Shown here piece by piece: positions 32,469-40,017 of a DNA stretch of 41,126 nucleotides. Position 1 is the stretch's first letter. Each line of letters begins with the position of its first letter. The notes below the pieces were generated by a model, which worked only from the letters and a program-made list of their open reading frames with translations, did no database searches and was not told the origin of the DNA. Source of the stretch: Bacteroidales bacterium (GTDB lineage: Bacteria; Bacteroidota; Bacteroidia; Bacteroidales; DTU049); contig JAGPGB010000001.1 of assembly GCA_018056215.1 (NCBI GenBank), positions 1-41,126 of the forward strand, read 5' to 3'. Position numbers and translations under genes: made by a program.

Positions 32469-32936
32469 TTAAAATCTAAAATGAGCGAATGCTTTATTAG
32501 CATCAGCCATTCTATGAATTTCTTCTTTACGTTTATAAGCGCTACCTTCACCTTTACTAGCAGCGATAATTTCATTAGCTAATTTAGCAGCCATACCTTT
32601 ATCGCCACGTTTACGAGCATATAAAATAAGATTTTTCATCCCTATGCTCATTTTTCTATCAGGTCTAATCTCAGTAGGTATTTGAAAAGTAGCTCCACCG
32701 ATACGACGACTGCGAACTTCTATCTGAGGTGAAACGTTTTCGAGGGCTTTTTTGAAAGTATCTAGACCATCTTCATTAGTTCTTTTAGTTACAATATCTA
32801 TAGCATCATAAAAGATTTTATAAGCAGTTTCTTTTTTCCCTTGAAGCATTAAATTATTAACAAATTTAGCCACAACTTCGTCCTGATATTTAGGATCTGG
32901 CAATATAATTCTCTGTTTTGCTTTTGCTTTTCTCAT
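32469..32936 (-). CDS. rpsG: 30S ribosomal protein S7
   Basis: Primary binding protein of the 16S 3' domain, at the E site, 155 aa. MRKAKAKQRIILPDPKYQDE, VAKFVNNLMLQGKKETAYKI, GGATFQIPTEIRPDRKMSIG and KGEGSAYKRKEEIHRMADAN plus the terminal KAFAHFRF are diagnostic. It lies 6 nt after rpsL and 16 nt before fusA. Confidence 0.97.
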   Translation of the reverse strand: MRKAKAKQRIILPDPKYQDEVVAKFVNNLMLQGKKETAYKIFYDAIDIVTKRTNEDGLDTFKKALENVSPQIEVRSRRIGGATFQIPTEIRPDRKMSIGMKNLILYARKRGDKGMAAKLANEIIAASKGEGSAYKRKEEIHRMADANKAFAHFRF

Positions 32937-32942
32937 TGTTAA

Positions 32943-33326
32943 TTACTTTTGTTTTTGTTTTGGTCGTTTAGCACCATATTTACTTCTACCTTGTTTTCTT
33001 TTTTCTACGCCAGCAGTGTCTAATGCTCCACGTATGATATGATAACGTACACCTGGTAAATCTTTTACACGACCACCTCTTACTAAAACGATGCTATGTT
33101 CTTGAAGGTTATGACCTTCTCCGGGAATATATGCTATCACTTCATATCCATTTGTTAACCTTACTTTAGCTACCTTTCTCAAAGCTGAATTAGGTTTCTT
33201 AGGTGTAGTTGTGTAAACACGAGTACAAACACCTCTTCGTTGAGGACAATTAGCAAGAGCTGGACTCTTACTAGTCCTTCTCTTTGCTTTCCTCCCTTTT
33301 CTTATCAACTGTTGTATTGTTGGCAT
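32943..33326 (-). CDS. rpsL: 30S ribosomal protein S12
   Basis: Decoding-centre protein, 127 aa, first gene of the cluster. MPTIQQLIRKGRKAKRRTSK, CPQRRGVCTRVYTTTPKKPN and VRGGRVKDLPGVRYHIIRG are present. The residues at which streptomycin-resistance changes occur, K43 (TPKKPNS) and K88 (GRVKDLPG), are wild type, and the Asp-89 site of beta-methylthiolation (KDLPG) is conserved. A strong promoter lies about 32 nt upstream, giving a short leader with no recognisable regulatory structure. Confidence 0.97.
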   Translation of the reverse strand: MPTIQQLIRKGRKAKRRTSKSPALANCPQRRGVCTRVYTTTPKKPNSALRKVAKVRLTNGYEVIAYIPGEGHNLQEHSIVLVRGGRVKDLPGVRYHIIRGALDTAGVEKRKQGRSKYGAKRPKQKQK

Positions 33327-33357
33327 ATTGTTTGTTATGTTTTTTTAAATTAGTTTG

Positions 33358-33388
33358 CAAAATTATATATTATTATTTAATTGACAAA
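33358..33388 (-). promoter_or_regulatory. rpsLp: Promoter of the str-S10-spc-alpha cluster
   Basis: On the - strand TTTG (33388-33385), exactly 19 nt, then TAATTTTG (33365-33358). This matches the Bacteroidota primary promoter consensus TTTG-N19-TAnnTTTG at every fixed base. Transcripts would begin near 33352, about 25 nt before the rpsL ATG. Confidence 0.75.
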
Positions 33389-33585
33389 ATATTTTTTGAA
33401 ATTTTTTATAATTTTTTCATTTCTTTCTTTTTTTGTAGTGAATATTTGAGTTAAATAATTAATATCTAATTGATATATAATATTTTATACATTTTTATTT
33501 TTTGAATTTTTTCAGTGTTAAATCAAAAATAATTTTAATTTTATTTTTTAATAAAATTATTTTCAAAATATTTAAATTTTTTATT

Positions 33586-33593
33586 TAATTTTG
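33586..33593 (+). promoter_or_regulatory. Possible -7 element ahead of the six-gene module
   Basis: TAATTTTG on the + strand, 60 nt before the ATG at 33654, with no good TTTG at -33. It probably belonged to the gene whose signal peptide begins at 33654, and may now drive the module downstream. Confidence 0.35.
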
Positions 33594-33653
33594 CTTTAAT
33601 ATTTATTTAAAGTTAAAAGTTTTGTTTAATTCTAAAAATCAACATTCAAATTT

Positions 33654-33818
33654 ATGAAAAAATTATTTTTAATTTCAATTTTGATTGTCATAACAATGAC
33701 AATGTATGGGCAAAAAGCAGCCCGACACACAAGCAAACGCTTCGCAAAAGTCAAAGAGCCATTTTTTCCTTCGCACGAAAAGAGTAAATTTACAAATACA
33801 AACTTTAAAATTAAATAG
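33654..33818 (+). pseudogene. Signal-peptide stub fused to unrelated sequence (54 aa)
   Basis: The frame begins with a normal Bacteroidota signal peptide, MKKLFLISILIVITMTMYGQ, like those of the type B cargo genes in this window. It is followed by 34 residues (KAARHTSKRFAKVKEPFF and on) that look like translated non-coding DNA rich in the flanking repeat. The TAG stop is 2 nt before the ATG of the SPFH gene. The simplest reading is the 5' end of a secreted-protein gene cut off when the module was inserted at about 33711. It could still be a short translated leader peptide; I cannot exclude a real small secreted protein. Confidence 0.5.
33722..33750 (+). repeat. Left copy of an imperfect flanking repeat
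   Basis: By hand alignment these 29 bases match 41037-41064 at about 22 of 28 aligned positions with one gap, in the same orientation. Both end GCAAAAG. The local base composition (GC- and C-rich) differs from the AT-rich surroundings. Confidence 0.45.
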
Positions 33819-33820
33819 TT

Positions 33821-35071
33821 ATGGCAATAATTGATCTAGTCCGTTGGGCACCTCAAGGAAATCAAACCATATATGCCTATAGGTTTCCTGAGACAAATCT
33901 TAGCACATACACACAGTTGATTGTGCAAGAATCACAAGAGGCAATTTTATTTTCAAAAGGTCAAATTGTAGGTAAATTTGGACCCGGTAAACATACACTT
34001 AATACGGAAAACCTGCCAATATTAAGAAGTTTATACGGACTCCCTTTTGGTGGTAAAAATCCATTTACAGCAGAAGTTTGGTTTGTAAACAAACTACAAC
34101 CTTATAATATTGATTGGTCAATTGACCGAATGGATATTCATGATGCTGATTACAATACAGGTATTCCGCTTGTTGCTAATGGTAGATATGGTTTAAAAAT
34201 TACGGACGCAGAAAGATTTTTGATAAAAATTGTTGGGACAAAAAATTCATTTGACCAAAATGATCTGACTGACCAGTTTTTTGGTGAATTTTCAACAAAA
34301 ACAAAGTCTACTGTTTTGCAATTCATGATTAATAATAGAATTGGATTAAAACAAATTTCCGCCCATTTAGACAGCATATCTGAACATTTAAAAACGGTAA
34401 TGCTGCCTTTTTGGGAAAATCTTGGTTTGGAACTTACGAAGTTCTATGTTACAAGTATAGAAGTTGATAGTTCAACCGAAGTTGGAAAACGTGTGTTAGA
34501 TGCAATTTCTCGCCAAAGTGCACAATCTATTGGTGGTTACACTTGGCAACAAGAACAAGCGTTTGGTGTAGCTAACAATGCAATAGACGGTTTTTCAAAC
34601 AGTAATTCAGGAATATTAGGAGCTGTTATTGCAACAAATATGATGGGAGGTTTAGGAGGTGCAGGCGGTGTTATGCAGCCACAATACAATCAACCAACAT
34701 TTGGCGGTACGAATCAGAATCAACAGGGCAATAATGTTCAACCAGTTAATCAAGTAAAAGAGGTTTTCTGTTCAAATTGTTCAAAGAAATTTCCTAGTAC
34801 ACATCGTTTTTGCCCTCATTGTGGAGACCCTTATGATGCTTGTCCTAAATGTGGAACGGATAACGATAAAAATGCAAAACGATGTGTAAGTTGTGGCACT
34901 CCACTTCAAACTGAAATGTCATTATGTACTAATTGTAACACACCTCTTGCTCCCGGTAGTTCATTTTGTGGAAATTGTGGTCAACAGCAAGCAGAAAATA
35001 AATGTACAAGATGTGGAACTGCATTAAATCCAACAATAAAGTTCTGTCCTAAATGTGGTCAAAAACGCTAA
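33821..35071 (+). CDS. SPFH/band-7 protein with four C-terminal zinc ribbons
   Basis: A 416-aa protein without signal peptide or membrane helix. The N-terminal ~235 residues resemble the SPFH-domain proteins related to Bacillus YdjI ('virion core protein' annotation), with IVGKFGPGKHTLNTENLP at about 49-66, then AEVWFVN, GIPLVANGRYGLKI and LGLELTKFYVTSIEV. A glycine/Asn/Gln-rich linker follows (about 258-310). The C terminus has eight CxxC knuckles forming four zinc ribbons: C317/C320/C331/C334, C341/C344/C355/C358, C369/C372/C383/C386 and C395/C398/C409/C412. SPFH proteins oligomerise on membranes into microdomain scaffolds; the ribbons probably bind partners. First gene of the six-gene module, 16 nt before the membrane protein. 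Confidence 0.85.
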   Translation: MAIIDLVRWAPQGNQTIYAYRFPETNLSTYTQLIVQESQEAILFSKGQIVGKFGPGKHTLNTENLPILRSLYGLPFGGKNPFTAEVWFVNKLQPYNIDWSIDRMDIHDADYNTGIPLVANGRYGLKITDAERFLIKIVGTKNSFDQNDLTDQFFGEFSTKTKSTVLQFMINNRIGLKQISAHLDSISEHLKTVMLPFWENLGLELTKFYVTSIEVDSSTEVGKRVLDAISRQSAQSIGGYTWQQEQAFGVANNAIDGFSNSNSGILGAVIATNMMGGLGGAGGVMQPQYNQPTFGGTNQNQQGNNVQPVNQVKEVFCSNCSKKFPSTHRFCPHCGDPYDACPKCGTDNDKNAKRCVSCGTPLQTEMSLCTNCNTPLAPGSSFCGNCGQQQAENKCTRCGTALNPTIKFCPKCGQKR

Positions 35072-35087
35072 CTAAAAAATTAAAGTT

Positions 35088-35798
35088 ATGAATGCTAAAA
35101 AAATATTTTCGTTATTGCTTGCACTCTTTGGAGAAGCACTGATTATTTTCTGTTTTTTACATTTTGGCAAAAATGTCCAGACAGAAATATTAACACTTAA
35201 TATTATTGTATCAACAATAATTTATTGTCTTGTATTTGTAGATGTAATTTTTCCATGGGTTAACCTAAAAGATAAATCACAGAAGCAAATTGGTTCTATT
35301 GGTTTAAGATGGTTTTTTACATTTTTCTATTTGATACTCGCTATAGGGGTTATGATATTTTTCAATACTGTAAAACCCATTCATTATACGAATCAAATTA
35401 TTATTCATGGTATTCTATTCTTTCTGCTATTGCTTGGTCTATTTATGGCTTTTTCATCATCCGACAAGGTAAGTGAAGTTTATTTTGAAGAAAAACAAAA
35501 CAGAGATAGGATTGATGAAATGAAGAAGGTTACAAAAGAACTTCAATTAAAATTAGATGCCATGAATAATATTCCAATAGAAATCATTAATCGTATTAAT
35601 GAACTACAGGAAAATTTACGATATCTATCGCCCAGCAATAATAGTGATGCATTGGTTCTTGAAAGCAAATTTGTTGAAGAAATTAGAATGTTAAATAATT
35701 GCTTTTCAGATAATCCATTAAACATTGAAATTGTCATCAGCAACATTAAAAATTGCGAAAGGACATACAAAGAACGCAAACAAATTTTCTCAAATTAA
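35088..35798 (+). CDS. Four-helix membrane protein with cytosolic helical tail
   Basis: A 236-aa protein I do not recognise. Four hydrophobic segments lie at about 7-26, 35-57, 74-92 and 103-122, with short polar loops between them. The C-terminal ~114 residues are hydrophilic and predicted helical or coiled-coil (EEKQNRDRIDEMKKVTKELQ, INRINELQENLRYL). No cleavable signal, catalytic motif or transporter signature is seen. As the only membrane-spanning protein of the module, it could anchor the SPFH and coiled-coil proteins. That role is inferred from context only. It lies 16 nt after the SPFH gene and 24 nt before the coiled-coil gene. Confidence 0.8.
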   Translation: MNAKKIFSLLLALFGEALIIFCFLHFGKNVQTEILTLNIIVSTIIYCLVFVDVIFPWVNLKDKSQKQIGSIGLRWFFTFFYLILAIGVMIFFNTVKPIHYTNQIIIHGILFFLLLLGLFMAFSSSDKVSEVYFEEKQNRDRIDEMKKVTKELQLKLDAMNNIPIEIINRINELQENLRYLSPSNNSDALVLESKFVEEIRMLNNCFSDNPLNIEIVISNIKNCERTYKERKQIFSN

Positions 35799-35822
35799 TA
35801 TAAATCCAGTAAATCAAATCGT

Positions 35823-37994
35823 ATGAAAGGTAAAATTTTTCCGGAATCGAGTAATATCTACCAAGATCAGGCGAAGATATTATTCAACTATTACCAGTCA
35901 ATGGCTGAAAAAATAGTACAAGAAGAGGAACGCATTGAAAAAGAAATTGCGAAACTCGAAGAAGAAAAAAAGATGATAGAAGATATTCTTTCTTCTTTTT
36001 GGAACAGAATTAAATTATGGTTTCAAGGCAAACTAAAGAAAACGAGATTACAGGTTGAAACCCTAAACACAAGAATCGCTGAATTTCAGAAAATGCACAA
36101 AGAAATTTTCAGGGATTACAAAGTAAGTAAATTGGGCGTTGCTTATGTTCCAATTGCCGACCAAATTAAGTATGAAAATAAAAGCTTTATTGTTGATCAT
36201 ACGGGAATGGTTGAGGAATCAGAAGTTAAATTGCAATTGTCAAAACAAAACGACTTACTTATTCAAACAATTTCAGAGTTAGAAAAACTTTCGGGTGAAG
36301 CACCTATTGTTGAAAGTTCAAACGAAATTGAAGAAATTGAGACAGAACAGTATTCCAAATCAATGCAACAACTAAATCAACATGATTATTTTGGGAAACT
36401 TGAACGTTCGTTGAGAACAATTTCATATTGTATGGATGATTTAGATGTAACCTCGGTTCAATTACCACTAGTTGCGAATGAAAGTTCATATCTTAACTTT
36501 TTAAAGGAGTTTGCGACCAATGAAATTCCTGAAAATGCACCAATTTTTAAAGCATTTGACACACAAAAATACAATGAGCAGATTTCAAAATTTCAGGAAT
36601 TAAATAAACTAAAAGATTCTTTATCAAGACATACTGCACAGTTTGAAGATGTATTGAAAGGACTAATGATTACAATGGCAAATTCCGTTCAAGCAATATC
36701 CGCATTGAAAATTGCTTCAACAGATAAAATTGTTTTTGAATCAAATAAGGTACTTTATAAAATACTTAAATCTCCTTATAACCATTACTCTCCTGTTTTA
36801 GAGGCATCAGAGATTGAACGAATCAGAAATGAAAGTTTTAATTATAGTGAAGCGGTTTCTGATTATGTTCCATTCCAACTAAAAGATAGTTCAAAAGTCC
36901 GTTTCAATTTAGTTTCTGGTATGTGGACAGCCGAAGATGGTAGTACAACCAATTTCCCATTTGGCGTTCATCAAATCCATGAAGAAATTGTTGCTCCTAT
37001 CGTTCAAAACCTGATGAATGAAACAAGAATTGAACGTTTGAAAATATATAATCATATCAAAGACCAAAAAATAAGTTACCTTAACAAATGGCATCAGGAT
37101 ACGGAAGATTTTTATGGAAGAAACCGTGCAGAAAGTGCCGATTTGATAAATTTAATGAGAGCCAGTTTAAGAGATTATGTTGCAGCATACAATACATTAA
37201 CTTCTTTGAAGAAAACTGAGGATAGTATGGCACAATCTGGAGGGTCTTTAGATTCGACAGTTGTAACAGCAACTGAAAACTCAGCAGAAGTATTTGCAGC
37301 CTTTGAACTTCAATCAAAAGAATTCCAAAATGTTCTGCTTGACTTTGAGAACTACATGGAGCGTTTGAAAGAAGACATTGATATGAAAGCACAAAAGTTT
37401 GAGCACATTGATTATTACGATGCATTGCTACGGGATGGAATATCAAAAGAAATTGCTGTTGCTGCGGATGAAGTTCATGATTTTGACGCAAGAAGAAAAC
37501 CTCTTATTACAGTAAATCCATTATTTGCAAAAACTTCAGATTTACCTCCAACTCCGGATGTGGAAGATATTACCTTCGAGCACATTTCTTTGAATCTACC
37601 GAATATTGCAAAAAATACATTAAGAGAACTTGAAGATGATTTGGTAATTGAGCAACCTATTTCAGAAGAAAATGATGAAATTGAAAGCACGAATATTGAA
37701 TCTGATATTGAGAATAATGTTGAATCAGATGATAATATTATAGAAAATCAAGATGCTGACGATAATTCTGAATCAGAAGAAAAAGAAGATAACAATGATG
37801 CATCTGATGAAGATGAAGAAGATTTTTCTGATGAAGATGAAAACGATGATTCTGAAAGTGATAATGAAGATAGCGAAGATGAAGAAGATGAAGAAGATTT
37901 TTCTGATGAAGATGAAAACGATGATTCTGAAAGTGATAATGAAGATAGCGAAGATGAAGAAGATGAAGAAGATGAAGAAAATAAAAAGAATTAA
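35823..37994 (+). CDS. 723-aa coiled-coil protein with hyperacidic repeat tail
   Basis: A cytosolic protein of unrecognised family. Residues ~15-100 are a strong coiled coil (QEEERIEKEIAKLEEEKKMI, LQVETLNTRIAEFQKMHKEI) interrupted by a basic/aromatic patch, FWNRIKLWFQGKLKK, that could contact membrane. A largely helical middle (~150-580) has no known domain, and no Walker A motif was found. From ~617 to the end the protein is Asp/Glu/Ser/Asn-rich, and a 25-residue unit beginning DEEDFSDEDENDDSESDNED occurs twice in tandem. The short terminus is ENKKN. Such polyanionic tails can bind basic proteins or metal ions, or keep a scaffold soluble. Third gene of the module. Confidence 0.82.
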   Translation: MKGKIFPESSNIYQDQAKILFNYYQSMAEKIVQEEERIEKEIAKLEEEKKMIEDILSSFWNRIKLWFQGKLKKTRLQVETLNTRIAEFQKMHKEIFRDYKVSKLGVAYVPIADQIKYENKSFIVDHTGMVEESEVKLQLSKQNDLLIQTISELEKLSGEAPIVESSNEIEEIETEQYSKSMQQLNQHDYFGKLERSLRTISYCMDDLDVTSVQLPLVANESSYLNFLKEFATNEIPENAPIFKAFDTQKYNEQISKFQELNKLKDSLSRHTAQFEDVLKGLMITMANSVQAISALKIASTDKIVFESNKVLYKILKSPYNHYSPVLEASEIERIRNESFNYSEAVSDYVPFQLKDSSKVRFNLVSGMWTAEDGSTTNFPFGVHQIHEEIVAPIVQNLMNETRIERLKIYNHIKDQKISYLNKWHQDTEDFYGRNRAESADLINLMRASLRDYVAAYNTLTSLKKTEDSMAQSGGSLDSTVVTATENSAEVFAAFELQSKEFQNVLLDFENYMERLKEDIDMKAQKFEHIDYYDALLRDGISKEIAVAADEVHDFDARRKPLITVNPLFAKTSDLPPTPDVEDITFEHISLNLPNIAKNTLRELEDDLVIEQPISEENDEIESTNIESDIENNVESDDNIIENQDADDNSESEEKEDNNDASDEDEEDFSDEDENDDSESDNEDSEDEEDEEDFSDEDENDDSESDNEDSEDEEDEEDEENKKN
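37809..37973 (+). repeat. 75-bp tandem repeat in the acidic tail
   Basis: Two copies with a 75-bp period (25 codons, frame kept). The segments 37809-37898 and 37884-37973 are identical over 90 nt, including every synonymous site, so the duplication is recent or kept uniform by slippage or recombination. Confidence 0.9.
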
Positions 37995-38014
37995 TCATTT
38001 AAACTGAAAGAATT

Positions 38015-38926
38015 ATGGCAACATTTAACTATACAGTAGATACAAAGCCAATGGCAGATGAAATGCGTAGTGTTTCACGACATGTGAACGCCACTACCGA
38101 TGCCGTTGTAGCTATGCAAACAGCAGTCATAATTGCTGAAGAAAAAGCAGCAGACCATGTTTGCAATAATGTAAACAAAGGATTTTATTCTTTGATTCGC
38201 TCCCAAATCTCGCAGAAAATGGCAAAATTACAAAGCGAGGTTGATTCTCATCTTATGCAATTGGTTCAGCAAAAAAATGCTTTACTAAGCATTAAAAACC
38301 GAATGCAAAAGGATTACAACATGATAGCCAGCAGGTACATCAAACTTTTTAACGGGTTAAACTCAAATTTGAAACAGAGAGTTTTTGAACTTGACAAGCC
38401 AACTATTGATTTTGCAGTTAAAGAGGTTGACAAAGTTTCTAACAGAACAAAATATTTAACAGCAACTATCCCGATAGCACAGTTGGAGTCTTTAGCAGCG
38501 AGCCAAAAAATTGTTGCATCAAATGTTAAGTATCGTGGTCTTAATGTAATCAAGTCAATGCGTAGTTTTCTTTTTGAAATGAATACGCAAAAGAAACTTA
38601 CAGACCAGATATTAATAAATGATGGCAGATATACCGAAACAGCAACAGTTTATATTCCAATTGTAATATGTGAATGCAATAGAGATAAAACTGGTACCGG
38701 AATTGAAATTTCTGTTTCTGATGTTGAGTTGGATAATATTTCAAAGTCTGCGATTAAGAATACTGCATTCGCAGAACTTAATCAAATTGAATGGCAAGCC
38801 AAAACTTCACCCAATACAGAAGTTAAAAGCGAGTTCAGTAAATTAGTATCATCTTCCTCAAAGTCGCAACGAGTAAAGGATATGGCTACGAAGTTGTTTC
38901 AGTCTAATAATTATCAAACCATTTAA
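38015..38926 (+). CDS. Helical module protein, paralogue A (303 aa)
   Basis: I do not recognise the family. It is a soluble, mostly helical protein without signal peptide. Residues 8-130 align without a gap to residues 50-172 of the next gene product, with about 55 identities by hand count. The strongest blocks are VDTxP, IRSxISQ (61-67), DSxLMxL (77-83), SRYIKxF (106-112) and RxFELDKPT (122-130). The C-terminal third has a second shared zone (QKKLTDQILIN) and IPIVICECN. No catalytic residue pattern was seen. It lies 20 nt after the coiled-coil gene and 11 nt before its paralogue. Confidence 0.82.
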   Translation: MATFNYTVDTKPMADEMRSVSRHVNATTDAVVAMQTAVIIAEEKAADHVCNNVNKGFYSLIRSQISQKMAKLQSEVDSHLMQLVQQKNALLSIKNRMQKDYNMIASRYIKLFNGLNSNLKQRVFELDKPTIDFAVKEVDKVSNRTKYLTATIPIAQLESLAASQKIVASNVKYRGLNVIKSMRSFLFEMNTQKKLTDQILINDGRYTETATVYIPIVICECNRDKTGTGIEISVSDVELDNISKSAIKNTAFAELNQIEWQAKTSPNTEVKSEFSKLVSSSSKSQRVKDMATKLFQSNNYQTI

Positions 38927-38937
38927 ATGTTAAAGAT

Positions 38938-40005
38938 ATGAGTTATTCAAGGAAATATCATGAAACAATAACAGTTAGAGGGTCAAAGACCGTAACTGTA
39001 TCATATCCAAAATCTGAAAGTGGTGGAAGTAAATCTGTTACTGTGGATTATGTTGAAAATGTACCTGTAGACGTTAATATCCATGTTGATACAGATCCAT
39101 TTGATGATAGTGTTGAAAGTTGCAATACAAATGTAAATTTGCTTACCGGTGCTGTGGTTGCAACGGAAGTAGCACAAATTGCTTCTATTGACAAAAATTC
39201 AAAGAAAGTAGCAAATACTATTATCGATGGCTTTTTTGGTTATATACGCTCAGAAATAAGCCAACAAATTGCTGAATTAACTCAGGGTATAGATTCTCAA
39301 TTGATGCACCTTAGAGAATTATCGAAAGCTGTAGTTGATAAGAAACGACAAATGGAAGGCGATTTTTTGCGAATTTCAAGCAGATACATAAAAACTTTTG
39401 ACGATCTGAATAATGAATTATCTAACCGTATTTTTGAACTCGATAAACCCACATTTGTTTTCAAAAAAGAATTAGATAATCAAAGTATCAGAACTACCAA
39501 CAATGATTTAGTTAACACTGTTGCAATTTTTGGCAAAGAGGGTAGCGAATTACATTCAAAAATAAGTGCCTCAATTGCAAAAAAACGTGCTTTAGATACA
39601 TTGAATAAAGCTAAAGTATTTTTATGGCAGCAGAAAAAGTTAAACAATACCATACAGCAAAGCATGTTGAATGAAAGCACGGAATCTCCGCAATATTCAC
39701 CTGTGTGTTTTATAGAAACAAAAGCGGATAAAAATCAAATATCTAAAGGATTACATACACCTTCATTCGTTTCTGCTTTGCAGGAAAACCAAACAAAAAA
39801 TGAGCTAATTGAGCAATTCAATGAATCAACAAATTCATGGAGTACAATAACAAAAGATTACACAGAAAATCTTAAATTGTACTTTAATTCTGAATTAAAC
39901 AAATCATACACAACTGCCGACCAACATTCGGTAAGGGTAAAGGAAATGATTCAAAAGATTGCCAATCTGGGTTCTATTCAAACAATAAGTGTTCAAAATC
40001 TTTAA
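38938..40005 (+). CDS. Helical module protein, paralogue B (355 aa)
   Basis: Paralogue of the preceding protein with an extra N-terminal segment of ~45 residues that looks beta-rich (ETITVRGSKTVTVSYPKSES, KSVTVDYVENVPVDVNIHV). The shared helical core is at 50-172, with IRSEISQ, DSQLMHL, SRYIKTF and RIFELDKPT. The C-terminal region has KVFLWQQKKLNNTIQQSMLN and a serine/threonine-rich tail. Adjacent paralogues of unequal architecture suggest they form a hetero-oligomer, which is inference. It lies 12 nt before the bactofilin-like gene. No membrane segment or enzymatic motif. Confidence 0.82.
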   Translation: MSYSRKYHETITVRGSKTVTVSYPKSESGGSKSVTVDYVENVPVDVNIHVDTDPFDDSVESCNTNVNLLTGAVVATEVAQIASIDKNSKKVANTIIDGFFGYIRSEISQQIAELTQGIDSQLMHLRELSKAVVDKKRQMEGDFLRISSRYIKTFDDLNNELSNRIFELDKPTFVFKKELDNQSIRTTNNDLVNTVAIFGKEGSELHSKISASIAKKRALDTLNKAKVFLWQQKKLNNTIQQSMLNESTESPQYSPVCFIETKADKNQISKGLHTPSFVSALQENQTKNELIEQFNESTNSWSTITKDYTENLKLYFNSELNKSYTTADQHSVRVKEMIQKIANLGSIQTISVQNL

Positions 40006-40017
40006 AAAATAATAACA

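Larger units (their letters stand above)
33327..33653. other. Divergent AT-rich intergenic region with two outward promoters
   Basis: Very AT-rich non-coding DNA of 327 nt between rpsL (-) and the signal-peptide stub (+). It holds the rpsL promoter at 33358-33388 and a weaker + strand -7 element at 33586-33593. No ORF of note, RNA gene or terminator was seen between them. Confidence 0.6.

Noticed and set aside
37738..38007. Long open frames in other frames on both strands over the acidic tail
   Set aside because: They arise from the GAT/GAA repeat, which lacks stops in several frames. The predicted products are Met/Lys- or Leu/His-rich repeats with no homology, and the acidic frame continues a 723-aa protein.
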